Source: Bacteroidales bacterium
GTDB taxonomy: Bacteria > Bacteroidota > Bacteroidia > Bacteroidales > Paludibacteraceae
Direction: 5' to 3'
DNA length: 64,000 nucleotides
NCBI GenBank assembly: GCA_004557405.1
Contig: SFDZ01000004.1
Span: 33,872-97,871 of the forward strand
Position 1 is the stretch's first letter. Every line of letters starts with the position of its first letter. Position numbers and translations under genes: made by a program. The notes below the pieces were generated by a model, which saw only the letters and a program-made list of their open reading frames with translations, made no database searches and had not been told where the DNA came from. Shown piece after piece: positions 43,770 through 52,494 of the stretch.

Positions 43770-45416
43770 ATGAAAAAACTTACTTTTTTGCTCTGCGCAC
43801 TCGTGTGTGCAGGCGCATTGAGCGCACAAACCTACTACATTACGGGTAGTTCTACAACCCTGTTTGGTGCTTCGTGGGATCCCGCCAAAATGGCTCTTGA
43901 CGCACAGGCGGACGGTACTTACGCCAAAACCTTTACCACATGCGTAATTGGCAAAGAGTATCAATTCAAAATCACCAACGGCGACTGGGACAACGACACC
44001 GGCGGCAAAACTTGGGGCTTTTCAGACCTCACTTCAGTCCCCGAAGGTGTTACCGGAATAACAGAAGGAACCGGTAAAAACAACATCGTTTGCACCACAT
44101 ACGATGCCAACATGACCGTTGTATTTGACCCCGCAAAAGAAGGCAAAATCACCTTGACCGGCACATTTACCAATGGTTCAGGTGCAGATCCCGGCACTAC
44201 AACCTATTATATGAAACACTCTTGGAACGGAGGAGATTGGACATGGAAAGAATTGGCTGCTAACGGCGATGGCACCTATTCCATTCGCGACATTTACGGC
44301 GGCACCGGCTGTAATTGGAAATCAACCATTTCAAGTGAAAAATGGATTAGCAGCCCGACATTGTTAGGTTCGCCCGCCAAAGGCGATTCGGCCGTATTCA
44401 CGTTGGATCCGACTGCCGGCGATAAAGCCATCACCATTACAAAAATAGGTGCCACCGGCGGTGAAGGTGGTGAAGGTGGTGAAGGTGGTGAAGGTGGCGA
44501 AAGTGGTGGTAGCGCCTCCGATTACTACCTCGTCGGCTACATCAATGGTGCCGATTACGGATGCGAGGCAGATGCCGCCAACCTTGGCAAATACAAATTT
44601 GTCGATGGCAAACTCACAGCAACATTTACCGAGAAATCGTACGTGTTCGTCAAAACCGGCGACAACAACAATTGGTACATGAGCGAAACATACGTAGAAC
44701 CGGCCGAAAGTGCAACGGCAACATTGAAAAGTGCGAACGAAAGTATTAAAGAAAAATTGGGCGTTCCCGGTAATGTCGAAGTTCACTTTACGCTCACCGT
44801 AAACGGCGATGGTACGCTTACATTGGCCTACACCACCAGCGGCGAAGGCGGCGGCAACCCCGACCCCGACCCCGACCCCGAGCCAGACCCGGAACCCGGA
44901 CGCATTGTGATTAAAGTGCAAATTCCCGACGAATTGACTGCTTGGGACTACACCGTAGAACCATACGTTTACTCGTGGGCAACAGGTGCCGAAGGCAAAT
45001 TCGCCGCACAACCGATGAGCCTTGTAGATGGCTGGTACACACACACCTTCGATGTAGCCGTGGCAAACTTTATCATCGTCAATGGCAACGACTGGCCGGA
45101 AGGCACAAGCCGACAAAGCGTCAACATGGAAAATGTAACGGCCGATGCCTGCTACATTATGGGTAACGGCGAAGAAATAAAGGACGACGACGGCTCTTCT
45201 TGGAAGAAGACCCTGACCGCCACCGAATGTGAAGCCACCGCTCTGCAGGCTGTTACCGTGGCCGACATTTACGCCAACAACGGCCGCATCTACGGTGCCG
45301 AGGGCATGCGCATCTATACCGTCAGCGGCATGGACGTAACCAACCAAAACGGCCAACTGAACGGCATCTACATTGTGAAAGCACAAACCGGCGTTTACAA
45401 AATAGCCGTAAAATAG
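43770..45416 (+). CDS. Secreted multidomain carbohydrate-binding-like protein with type IX-like C-terminal domain
   Basis: Protein of 548 aa. The signal peptide is MKKLTFLLCALVCAGALSA. At least three beta-rich modules are separated by low-complexity linkers: a Gly-Glu-Gly repeat (about 231-247) and a Pro-Asp/Pro-Glu run (about 368-378). The third module (VYSWATGAEGKFAAQPMSLV, FIIVNGNDWPEG) resembles starch-binding CBM26-type modules. The last 50 residues (GRIYGAEGMRIYTVSGMDV ... GIYIVKAQTGVYKIAVK) look like a type IX secretion sorting domain and are nearly identical to those of the next gene. It may bind glucans at the surface, consistent with malQ nearby. No catalytic residues are recognised. 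Confidence 0.85.
   Translation: MKKLTFLLCALVCAGALSAQTYYITGSSTTLFGASWDPAKMALDAQADGTYAKTFTTCVIGKEYQFKITNGDWDNDTGGKTWGFSDLTSVPEGVTGITEGTGKNNIVCTTYDANMTVVFDPAKEGKITLTGTFTNGSGADPGTTTYYMKHSWNGGDWTWKELAANGDGTYSIRDIYGGTGCNWKSTISSEKWISSPTLLGSPAKGDSAVFTLDPTAGDKAITITKIGATGGEGGEGGEGGEGGESGGSASDYYLVGYINGADYGCEADAANLGKYKFVDGKLTATFTEKSYVFVKTGDNNNWYMSETYVEPAESATATLKSANESIKEKLGVPGNVEVHFTLTVNGDGTLTLAYTTSGEGGGNPDPDPDPEPDPEPGRIVIKVQIPDELTAWDYTVEPYVYSWATGAEGKFAAQPMSLVDGWYTHTFDVAVANFIIVNGNDWPEGTSRQSVNMENVTADACYIMGNGEEIKDDDGSSWKKTLTATECEATALQAVTVADIYANNGRIYGAEGMRIYTVSGMDVTNQNGQLNGIYIVKAQTGVYKIAVK
44458..44512 (+). repeat. Tandem 9-bp repeat encoding a Gly-Glu-Gly linker
   Basis: About five near-identical copies of GGTGAAGGT inside the 43770 gene encode GEGGEGGEGG. 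It separates two beta modules and could vary in copy number. Confidence 0.85.
45235..45380 (+). repeat. C-terminal-domain DNA repeat, copy 1
   Basis: About 146 bp, matching 46175-46320 with only about nine differences. It covers most of the C-terminal sorting domain of the first secreted protein, while the upstream coding sequences of the two genes do not resemble each other. Confidence 0.85.
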
Positions 45417-45424
45417 ACACACCG

Positions 45425-45460
45425 GCGGTGCGCACCAATACGGTAGCGCATCGCTGATGT
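45425..45460 (+). terminator. Terminator of the 43770 gene
   Basis: CGGTGCGC (45426-45433) pairs with GCGCATCG (45446-45453), one G-U pair, followed shortly by seven Ts from 45460. Confidence 0.7.
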
Positions 45461-45513
45461 TTTTTTCGCAACAATTATTTTTTTAATCTATAAACCTTTA
45501 AAACAAAATTATC

Positions 45514-46356
45514 ATGAAAAAATTTTTTCTTTCGATGCTGGCACTTGGTATGAGTGTAAGCATGTTCGGCGCAACTATTTACCTAAACACAGGTGGCAGT
45601 AGTTTGTGGAATCAAGCTGGTGCTACTTTCAAAGAAAGCATTTCCGGTAAAGCGATGACTAAAGTTGATGGCACTGCTGACTATTTCTCGGTAGAAATTG
45701 AAAGCGCACAAACTAAAGTTCATTTTCAACGTTTAAGTCCGAAAGGAGACGTTTGGAATGAAACGAACGATTTAACCATTGAATCAGGCAAGGATTGTTT
45801 CACTATTAATAATTGGGACTCGCCATGGGGAGCATGGAGCGTTTACACAAAACCCGCCCCGTATTTTGCTCTACATAGCAATTTGACGACTTCGGACTGG
45901 GCAACCACTCCTTTCAATCTTTCGGATGACGAAACAACAGCGACACTAACAATCGCAAGCATAACAGCCGGCGAGTACGAATTTGGCGCACGTATCAATA
46001 GTGAAACGAACTGGACATCAAACGGCATGGCGATTACACGCGACCAAAATAGCGTAGATTTCAATACGACGGGAAAAGGCAACAACACACTGACCGCAGA
46101 CATTGATGGAGACTACACATTCACATACACATTTGCGACTAACATATTGGTAGTTACATTCCCGAATGGTAGCACCACCGCTCTGCAGGCTGTTACCATG
46201 GCCGACATCTACGCCCGCGACGGCCGCATCTACGGTGCCGAGGGCATGCGCATCTATACCGTCAGCGGCATGGACGTAACCGACCAAAACGGCCAACTGA
46301 ACGGCATCTATGTGGTGAAAACACAAGCCGGCATCGTCAAAGTGGTTGTACGCTAA
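45514..46356 (+). CDS. Secreted protein with type IX-like C-terminal domain
   Basis: Protein of 280 aa with signal peptide MKKFFLSMLALGMSVSMFGA. The body holds one or two beta-rich modules (IYLNTGGSSLWNQAGATF, then YFALHSNLTTSDWATTPF), each like a small carbohydrate-binding domain. The C-terminal 50 residues are almost the same as in the preceding protein (GRIYGAEGMRIYTVSGMDV). Base composition of the body is more AT-rich than its CTD or neighbours, hinting that the body was joined to a shared CTD cassette. Function unknown. Confidence 0.85.
   Translation: MKKFFLSMLALGMSVSMFGATIYLNTGGSSLWNQAGATFKESISGKAMTKVDGTADYFSVEIESAQTKVHFQRLSPKGDVWNETNDLTIESGKDCFTINNWDSPWGAWSVYTKPAPYFALHSNLTTSDWATTPFNLSDDETTATLTIASITAGEYEFGARINSETNWTSNGMAITRDQNSVDFNTTGKGNNTLTADIDGDYTFTYTFATNILVVTFPNGSTTALQAVTMADIYARDGRIYGAEGMRIYTVSGMDVTDQNGQLNGIYVVKTQAGIVKVVVR
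46175..46320 (+). repeat. C-terminal-domain DNA repeat, copy 2
   Basis: Second copy of the 146-bp sorting-domain cassette described at 45235-45380. Confidence 0.85.
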
Positions 46357-46389
46357 GACACCGAAAACATAGAACCAAAAACATAGATT

Positions 46390-46419
46390 GTAGGGACGCG
46401 GGAAAAACCACGTCCCTAC
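46390..46419 (+). terminator. Terminator of the 45514 gene
   Basis: Perfect 9-bp stem GTAGGGACG (46390-46398) with CGTCCCTAC (46411-46419), then five Ts. Same core as the hairpin at 15154-15188. Confidence 0.85.
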
Positions 46420-46500
46420 TTTTTCTTATTGTGTAGTTGCACACACAATGCCCAAAAATTGTTTATTGCGAGTAAGTGCGTTTTTTTTGTGGACAAAACA

Positions 46501-46532
46501 TTTGGCTGAATCAAAAAAAAATTGTACCTTTG
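46501..46532 (+). promoter_or_regulatory. rpsF: Promoter of rpsF-rpsR-rplI
   Basis: TTTG 46501-46504, 20 nt, TACCTTTG 46525-46532. Perfect consensus; start expected near 46539. Confidence 0.85.
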
Positions 46533-46598
46533 CAGCCGCTTTTGATATAAAGCGCATTGTTTAACTATTTTTTATTCACTAAAAGTTTTATCTGTATG

Positions 46599-46943
46599 AT
46601 GAACCATTATGAAACTGCTTTCATTTTGACTCCCGTTTTGTCTGACGCACAGATGAAGGAAGCAGTAGAGAAATTCAAGAAATTTCTGGTCGAAAACGGC
46701 GCAGAGATTGAGAATGAGGAGTGCTGGGGTTTGAAAAAATTGGCTTACCCTATTCAAAAGAAATCGACCGGTTTTTATGCCCTGTTGCAATTCAAAGGCG
46801 AGTCGAGCCTTGTAGCCGCGTTGGAAACCCAATATCGTCGCGACGAGCGGATTTTGCGTTTTCTGACTTTCCGTTTGGACAAATATGCGTTGGAATATGC
46901 GCAAAAACGTATCAACAAAACATCTAAAGTAGAGGAGAAGTAA
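46599..46943 (+). CDS. rpsF: Ribosomal protein bS6
   Basis: 30S subunit protein of 114 aa starting MNHYETAFILTPVLSD at 46599; the Met directly before it (46596) is equally possible. Conserved segments: AYPIQKKSTGFYALLQFKG and RRDERILRFLTFRLDKYA. First gene of the S6-S18-L9 operon. A purine-rich AGAGGAGAAG just before its end serves as the ribosome-binding site of rpsR. Confidence 0.97.
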   Translation: MNHYETAFILTPVLSDAQMKEAVEKFKKFLVENGAEIENEECWGLKKLAYPIQKKSTGFYALLQFKGESSLVAALETQYRRDERILRFLTFRLDKYALEYAQKRINKTSKVEEK

Positions 46944-46946
46944 GCT

Positions 46947-47213
46947 ATGGCAAACAATACAGACATTCGTTTTTTGACTCCCATTGCAGTTGAGAACAAG
47001 AAGAAAAAATATTGCCGTTTCAAAAAGAGCGGTATCAAATACATCGACTACAAAGATCCTGAATTTCTGAAGAAATTCTTGAACGAGCAAGGCAAAATTC
47101 TTCCCCGCCGTATCACCGGCACCTCGTTGAAATATCAACGCAAAGTTGCCCAAGCCATTAAACGTGCCCGCCACTTGGCTTTGCTCCCATACGTAACCGA
47201 TTTGATGAAATAA
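46947..47213 (+). CDS. rpsR: Ribosomal protein bS18
   Basis: 30S protein of 88 aa (KKKYCRFKKSGIKYIDYKDPEFLKKFLNEQGKILPRRITGTSLKYQRKVAQAIKRARHLALLPY shown only in part here: core motifs LPRRITGT and RARHLALLP). Starts 3 bp after rpsF, with GGAG in the upstream spacing. Confidence 0.97.
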   Translation: MANNTDIRFLTPIAVENKKKKYCRFKKSGIKYIDYKDPEFLKKFLNEQGKILPRRITGTSLKYQRKVAQAIKRARHLALLPYVTDLMK

Positions 47214-47233
47214 TTTAAGAGGAGGAACACACT

Positions 47234-47677
47234 ATGCAAGTAATCTTGAAAGAAGATGTAGCAAACTTGGGCTACAAAGACGATATTGTAACCGTGAAAA
47301 ACGGCTACGGCCGCAACTATCTGATTCCGACCGGTAAAGCAGTGATTGCCAGCGAGTCGGCACGCAAAGTGTTGGCCGAAAACCTGAAACAACGCGCTCA
47401 CAAATTGGCTAAAATCAAAGCCGACGCCGAAGAATTGGCCGCCAAACTGAATGGTTTGGTTCTGACCATCGGTGCCAAAACAAGTGCGACAGGCACGATT
47501 TTCGGCTCGGTGAACAACATCCAAGTAGCCGAAGAGTTGAGCAAACAGGGTTTCGACATCGACCGCAAGACTATCGTGATAAAAGATGCCATCAAAGAAG
47601 TTGGTTCTTACAGCGCAGTGGTAAAACTGCACCGCGAAGTGTCGGCCGAAATCAAATTGGAAGTAGTTGCCGAATAA
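47234..47677 (+). CDS. rplI: Ribosomal protein bL9
   Basis: 50S protein of 147 aa: N-terminal MQVILKEDVANLGYKDDIV with the NGYGRNYLIPTGKA loop, a long connecting helix and the C-terminal domain. A strong Shine-Dalgarno (GAGGAGG, 47219-47225) precedes the start. Last gene of the operon, followed by a clear terminator. Confidence 0.97.
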   Translation: MQVILKEDVANLGYKDDIVTVKNGYGRNYLIPTGKAVIASESARKVLAENLKQRAHKLAKIKADAEELAAKLNGLVLTIGAKTSATGTIFGSVNNIQVAEELSKQGFDIDRKTIVIKDAIKEVGSYSAVVKLHREVSAEIKLEVVAE

Positions 47678-47730
47678 ATTAAAATTTGCAGAGTAACAAC
47701 AACTTTGCAAATAAAGCGCAGACCAAAGAG

Positions 47731-47764
47731 AGCGGATTCAGGAGACTGAGTCCGCTTGTTTTTT
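47731..47764 (+). terminator. Terminator of the rpsF operon
   Basis: An 11-bp stem (AGCGGATTCAG 47731-47741 with 47746-47756), GAGA loop, then CTTGTTTTTT-type T-run to 47764. Confidence 0.9.
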
Positions 47765-47773
47765 GTGCCACAC

Positions 47774-49237
47774 TCAGTGCGCGCGCTGCTTTTGAGCAAT
47801 GTCGAGACGCAAAAAGATGAACAGCAAAATGGTGAACGACCACAACGACGACCCACCATAACTGAAAAATGGCAGCGGGATGCCAATAACCGGCATCAGG
47901 CCAATGACCATGCCGACGTTCACCATGACATGGAACAAAAAGATGCCGACAACACAATAACCGTAGATGCGCGCAAAAGCCTCGCGTTGCCGTTCGGCCA
48001 AGGTAATCAGCCGGAAAAGGAACAGCGTGTAAAGTACCAGAACAAGCAACGCTCCCACGAATCCGTATTCTTCGCCGACGGTGCAGAAAATGAAGTCGGT
48101 GTGCTGTTCGGGCACAAATTTCAGGGTTGTCTGCGTGCCATTCAAAAATCCTTTGCCAAACAATCCGCCCGATCCGATGGCAATTTTGGCCTGCTGCACG
48201 TTGTAGCCGGCGCCGCCGGGGTCGTCCTTCATGCCCAATAGGATTTCGATACGCGCCTGTTGATGCGGCTGCAACACATGCGCAAACAGATAGTCGGCCG
48301 AATAGCAATAGGCCACGCCCAACACCACAAACGCCACTACCAACCACAATTTCGGGCAACGCATACGCACGCCAAACACAATGGTATAGACCACCATGGC
48401 TGCCAACACGCCCAACAAGACATAAACAAAATTGACCGGCACCCAACCGGTGAGATGCAATCCGACAGCGCCGGCAATCACAGATAAAACGCCGTAAATC
48501 AACCACTTAACAGGCACTTTTGGCGAACGATATTTCAGAAACAGCGCAAAAGCCACCAAAAGAATCAGCACAAAAGCAATGACCAACCCCATCGACGCCG
48601 ACGCCACGCCGGCAAATGGCGACGCACCAAAGCGAATGACCACGACAAACAGCACCACACAACACAAGGCCGCAAACGGAATCAGGCCGGGCAAGCCCTC
48701 GCGGAACAACATCAGCATGAACGACACATAGACCAAAGCCGAACCGGTCTCCTTTTGCAAAATGATAATCAGCATCGGCAACAACAGCAGCAGACACACT
48801 TTGAAATAATTCGTCGGCGAATTGAGTTTGAAGCCGTATTGTCCCATGACATTGGCCACCGCCAAGGCAGTGATAAACTTCGAAAATTCGGCAGGTTGAA
48901 TGCTTATCGGTCCCATTTTGAGCCACGAGCGCGAACCATGTACATCGGGCGCTACCACCATCGTTATCAGCAGCAGCAACAGCATGCCGGCATAGAGCAG
49001 CATACTGAACGACTGAAATGCGCGTGCATCAATCAGCAGCACAATGCCAGCCAACCCAACAGCCGTAGCAATCCACAACAACTGTTTGCCCGAGAAATAG
49101 GCAAAATCGAAGATAGATGTTTGGTCAATATCGTGGCTGGCACCATACACATTCAGCCACCCAAACAACACCAGCATCAGATACATCAGCACCATCGGCC
49201 AGTCGAGATAACGCAATATGTTAGTATTTTTTGACAT
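47774..49237 (-). CDS. rodA: Rod-shape peptidoglycan glycosyltransferase RodA
   Basis: SEDS-family membrane enzyme that polymerizes lipid II during side-wall growth with PBP2. Protein of 487 aa with about ten or more membrane helices. Conserved SEDS segments include SRSWLKMGPISIQPAEFSK and PFFSYGGSSL near the C-terminus. It is longer than E. coli RodA because of an inserted hydrophobic stretch (about 245-300), as in other Bacteroidota. It overlaps the 3' end of mrdA by 17 bp, so the two are coupled; last gene of the mre operon. Confidence 0.96.
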   Translation of the reverse strand: MSKNTNILRYLDWPMVLMYLMLVLFGWLNVYGASHDIDQTSIFDFAYFSGKQLLWIATAVGLAGIVLLIDARAFQSFSMLLYAGMLLLLLITMVVAPDVHGSRSWLKMGPISIQPAEFSKFITALAVANVMGQYGFKLNSPTNYFKVCLLLLLPMLIIILQKETGSALVYVSFMLMLFREGLPGLIPFAALCCVVLFVVVIRFGASPFAGVASASMGLVIAFVLILLVAFALFLKYRSPKVPVKWLIYGVLSVIAGAVGLHLTGWVPVNFVYVLLGVLAAMVVYTIVFGVRMRCPKLWLVVAFVVLGVAYCYSADYLFAHVLQPHQQARIEILLGMKDDPGGAGYNVQQAKIAIGSGGLFGKGFLNGTQTTLKFVPEQHTDFIFCTVGEEYGFVGALLVLVLYTLFLFRLITLAERQREAFARIYGYCVVGIFLFHVMVNVGMVIGLMPVIGIPLPFFSYGGSSLWSFTILLFIFLRLDIAQKQRAH

Positions 49238-51065
49238 CGGGAGCAGTTACAGCATTTGACATACGGTCGAATAAATCCTTGCGTCGGATTTCGCCACACA
49301 GATATTGTTCCAACACCAGACTTGCGATAGGATTTGCCCAAGTGGCGCCAAAACCGGCATTTTCGATAACCACCGCCACAGCAATTTTCGGGTTATCCTT
49401 GGGCGCAAAGCCGATGAACAGCGAATGCGGTTTGCCGTGACTGTTGTCCACCGTACCCGTTTTGCCACACATGGCGATGCTGTCGAGTTTGTACCAACGC
49501 CCCGTGCCATATTCGCACACGCGCCACATGCCTTCTTTGACTGCGGCAAAATGAGCGGCATCGACATTCGTTTTGTGCCGACGTTTCAACAGCGAGTCGG
49601 CGCGATTGAGGTGCGGTGTAATCCATACGCCATCGTTGGCGATGGCAGCCGCCATATTTGCCAACTGCAATGGTGTAACCTGCACTTCGCCCTGCCCGAT
49701 GGCATTGGAACGTATAGTCAGGGCGCGCCAACCGGTGGGACCATAGATGCGGTCGTAAGTAACGACGCGCGGAATACCGCCATGCACTTGGTCGATGATG
49801 TCGCTATCGTCAAATTTAGGTCCCAAGCCGAAACTGATGGCATCGTTGCGCCAGCGGTCGTAATTGGCCTTAAAGTTGGCGTTTCCATCGCCATAGCCAC
49901 CGCGTTCGAGCGTTACTTTGTATGCTTGCCAAAAATAGGGATTGCAACTCTGTTCGATAGCACCGGCGAGCGACACCGGCGACCCGTGATGGTGTGTACA
50001 TCTGATCGGTTGCGACCCCGGTCCGTTGCAGGCGAACAAGGTCTGTTCGGTGATGCCACCCTCTTGCAGACACACCAAGGCTTGCAGCGTTTTGAAGGTC
50101 GAACCGGGCGAATAGACGCCTTGTATGGCTCTGTTCAACAGCGGTTTAGTAGGATCGTTCAGGAGCATTGCGTAATTTTCGGAGCGTTGTCGGCCGACCA
50201 GCAATTCGGGATTCCATGTCGGATTCGACGCCAAGGCCAGCACCTCGCCCGTAGCCGGTTCGATGGCCACAATGCTGCCGCGTTTACCCTGCAACAACTG
50301 CTCGGCCACTGCCTGCAAGCGATGGTCGAGCGTCAGCGTCAGATTTTTGCCTGCCACCGCCGGCACATCGTAGGCGCCACCTTTGTAGTGCCCCTGCACC
50401 CTACCCGACACATCGCGCAACATGATTTCGACGCCGTTTTGTCCGCGCAAATCTTTTTCGTAGGCTTTTTCGATACCGCTCACGCCGGCATAATCGCCCT
50501 GACGATAACACGAATCGCGTTCAATCATCCGTTTCGACACTTCGCCTATCGACCCCAAGGCGTGCGCTCCTACCGGATAGGAATAACTACGCAATGTGCG
50601 CGTTTGAATGGTAAAGCCCGGGAAACGATGCAATTTTTCCTGCAACACAGCATACTCTTCGGGCGTAATCTGTGTCATGAAACGCTGTGGTGTACGCGAT
50701 GAATAGCCGATGCGTCGCTCCACATCGCGCATACGCTGTTCGAATTCTTCCGGAGTGATGGAGAGTGTCCGGCAAAATTCGGCCGTATCGAGTGGGTTGC
50801 CGGCTTTTTTAGCCTGACGCAACTCGCGTTTCGTTACCATCAGGTCGTAGGTGGGATGATTGTACACTAACAATTCGCCATTGCGGTCGTAGATGAGCCC
50901 GCGCGGCGCATAAAGCGTGCGGCGCAACAACGCATTACCATCGGCCAACTCGCCATAGTCGTGTATGATTTGCAGATTGAACAACTGCAGCACAAAAATA
51001 ACAAGGACAATGAGGATGAAAATGCGTATTGTAAACTGCCTATGACTGTTCGAATCGTTTATCAC
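49221..51065 (-). CDS. mrdA: Penicillin-binding protein 2 (transpeptidase)
   Basis: Class B PBP that cross-links peptidoglycan with RodA. Protein of 614 aa with an N-terminal membrane helix (about 12-27), a dimerization domain and a transpeptidase domain with SPGSTFKTLQAL (catalytic Ser of STFK), SCN (EQSCNPYF) and KTGTVDN. The start is GTG at 51065, overlapping the mreD TGA (GTGA), so translation is coupled. Confidence 0.96.
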   Translation of the reverse strand: MINDSNSHRQFTIRIFILIVLVIFVLQLFNLQIIHDYGELADGNALLRRTLYAPRGLIYDRNGELLVYNHPTYDLMVTKRELRQAKKAGNPLDTAEFCRTLSITPEEFEQRMRDVERRIGYSSRTPQRFMTQITPEEYAVLQEKLHRFPGFTIQTRTLRSYSYPVGAHALGSIGEVSKRMIERDSCYRQGDYAGVSGIEKAYEKDLRGQNGVEIMLRDVSGRVQGHYKGGAYDVPAVAGKNLTLTLDHRLQAVAEQLLQGKRGSIVAIEPATGEVLALASNPTWNPELLVGRQRSENYAMLLNDPTKPLLNRAIQGVYSPGSTFKTLQALVCLQEGGITEQTLFACNGPGSQPIRCTHHHGSPVSLAGAIEQSCNPYFWQAYKVTLERGGYGDGNANFKANYDRWRNDAISFGLGPKFDDSDIIDQVHGGIPRVVTYDRIYGPTGWRALTIRSNAIGQGEVQVTPLQLANMAAAIANDGVWITPHLNRADSLLKRRHKTNVDAAHFAAVKEGMWRVCEYGTGRWYKLDSIAMCGKTGTVDNSHGKPHSLFIGFAPKDNPKIAVAVVIENAGFGATWANPIASLVLEQYLCGEIRRKDLFDRMSNAVTAPDVKKY

Positions 51066-51562
51066 CTACGTTTCGGGGTTAATATTTGCAAACAAAATAT
51101 CAGCGCCATAGTAGCCAACGCACTACACAATGTGCGCAACAACACGATGCCTATATGCGCAAACGCGAAAGCCTCGAGCATAAACAATACAAAATGATGA
51201 AGAACCACCAAAATGGCGGCATAAGCAAAAAACGATTTGCCAAAATTGGCATACGACGGTGCCGCCTTCTCCAAGTTTTCGCGCGTAGCAATCAGCGGCA
51301 GAATGTAAGGGCGCAAAAATGCCACCAACACAGAGGCTGCCGCATGTATGCCGTAACTACCCGAAAAGACATCGACACACAAGCCCAACGCAAACGCCAC
51401 CAGCATGGCTACCGACGACGACATGGCTGTCGGCAAGGTGAGCACGAACAACACATACAGATACGGACAAGCCAAACCATACAAATGTATGTTGTTCAAA
51501 ATCAGTCCCTGCAGCAGTACATACAATACAAAGTACGCTATGAGTTTCAAAGATTCACGCAT
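51062..51562 (-). CDS. mreD: Rod-shape determining protein MreD
   Basis: Integral membrane protein of 166 aa with about five helices, in the conserved mreC-mreD-mrdA position. Sequence conservation of MreD is low, so the call relies on size, hydrophobicity and context. Starts 3 bp after mreC and overlaps mrdA by 4 bp. Confidence 0.9.
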   Translation of the reverse strand: MRESLKLIAYFVLYVLLQGLILNNIHLYGLACPYLYVLFVLTLPTAMSSSVAMLVAFALGLCVDVFSGSYGIHAAASVLVAFLRPYILPLIATRENLEKAAPSYANFGKSFFAYAAILVVLHHFVLFMLEAFAFAHIGIVLLRTLCSALATMALIFCLQILTPKRR

Positions 51563-51565
51563 CGG

Positions 51566-52396
51566 CTATTTTTTGACATTTTGTACAGAATCCACCAACG
51601 AGAGCAATTCGTCGCGGTTGGCACAATCCACCACATGCACATGCTCCAAGGTGCGATAATTCACCATCAGACGCAAAGTAATATCGCTAAACGGACGATT
51701 GTCGTTTGTTACGACACGATCGACCACGCCAATAGGCACGTCGCCGGCAAATATCGCCGAGTAACCGCTCGTTACAACCGTATCGCCCACCGCCACATCA
51801 ACATGAGGCGGAATTTCGGTCAGCGAGGCGAACTCGGGTGCAAGACCCGTCCAACGTACCGAACCCAGATACCCATTTTTGGCCACACGACCACTGACCT
51901 GCAAATTTGTATTGATGATGGGCATCACCACAGCATAATGTTTCGATACGACATCGACCACGCCTACCACACCATCGGCACTCACCACGCCCATGTTCAC
52001 CGCAATGCCGTCGGCACTGCCACGGTCGATGATAATCAGGTTTTGGATGCGATTGACCGTGCTATAAACCACCGTGGCCGAACGTGTGAAATAGTGTGGC
52101 GCGGTTGTCGGCACAATGCTGTCGGAGAGCGGCAATCGAGCTTCGAGTGCAGCAATCCGATTCAGCAACTGTTCGTTTTCAGCCACCAAGCGTGCATTGG
52201 CCTCCTGCAAGCCGAAATAATCGGTGCACACCGACATAGCAGCATGTATCGACCCAACCATCGCCGTATTAGCGCGATAGAACACACTCTGCTGAAAAGC
52301 GCCGCCGTTGATTATCAACAACAGAGCAATCAGTTCCAACAGAGCGAATTCGAAAAACGCGGAAAATCGTACGAAGAAACGTAGCAATGCCGACAT
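51566..52396 (-). CDS. mreC: Rod-shape determining protein MreC
   Basis: Protein of 276 aa: membrane helix near the N-terminus (about 13-30), a coiled coil (about 65-95, LVAENEQLLNRIAALEARL) and the beta-rich MreC domain (VVSADGVVGVVDVVSKHYAVVMPIINTNLQVSG). ATG at 52396 is preferred to the TTG two codons earlier. Links MreB filaments to PBP2/RodA in the periplasm. Confidence 0.94.
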   Translation of the reverse strand: MSALLRFFVRFSAFFEFALLELIALLLIINGGAFQQSVFYRANTAMVGSIHAAMSVCTDYFGLQEANARLVAENEQLLNRIAALEARLPLSDSIVPTTAPHYFTRSATVVYSTVNRIQNLIIIDRGSADGIAVNMGVVSADGVVGVVDVVSKHYAVVMPIINTNLQVSGRVAKNGYLGSVRWTGLAPEFASLTEIPPHVDVAVGDTVVTSGYSAIFAGDVPIGVVDRVVTNDNRPFSDITLRLMVNYRTLEHVHVVDCANRDELLSLVDSVQNVKK

Positions 52397-52494
52397 ACGC
52401 AATTACACTATCAAACAAAAACTATTTTACGCACACACGGCCGACCACATTTTCGAGCCAACCGTGCATACATTTTTTCCGACAAGGCCGTCTA

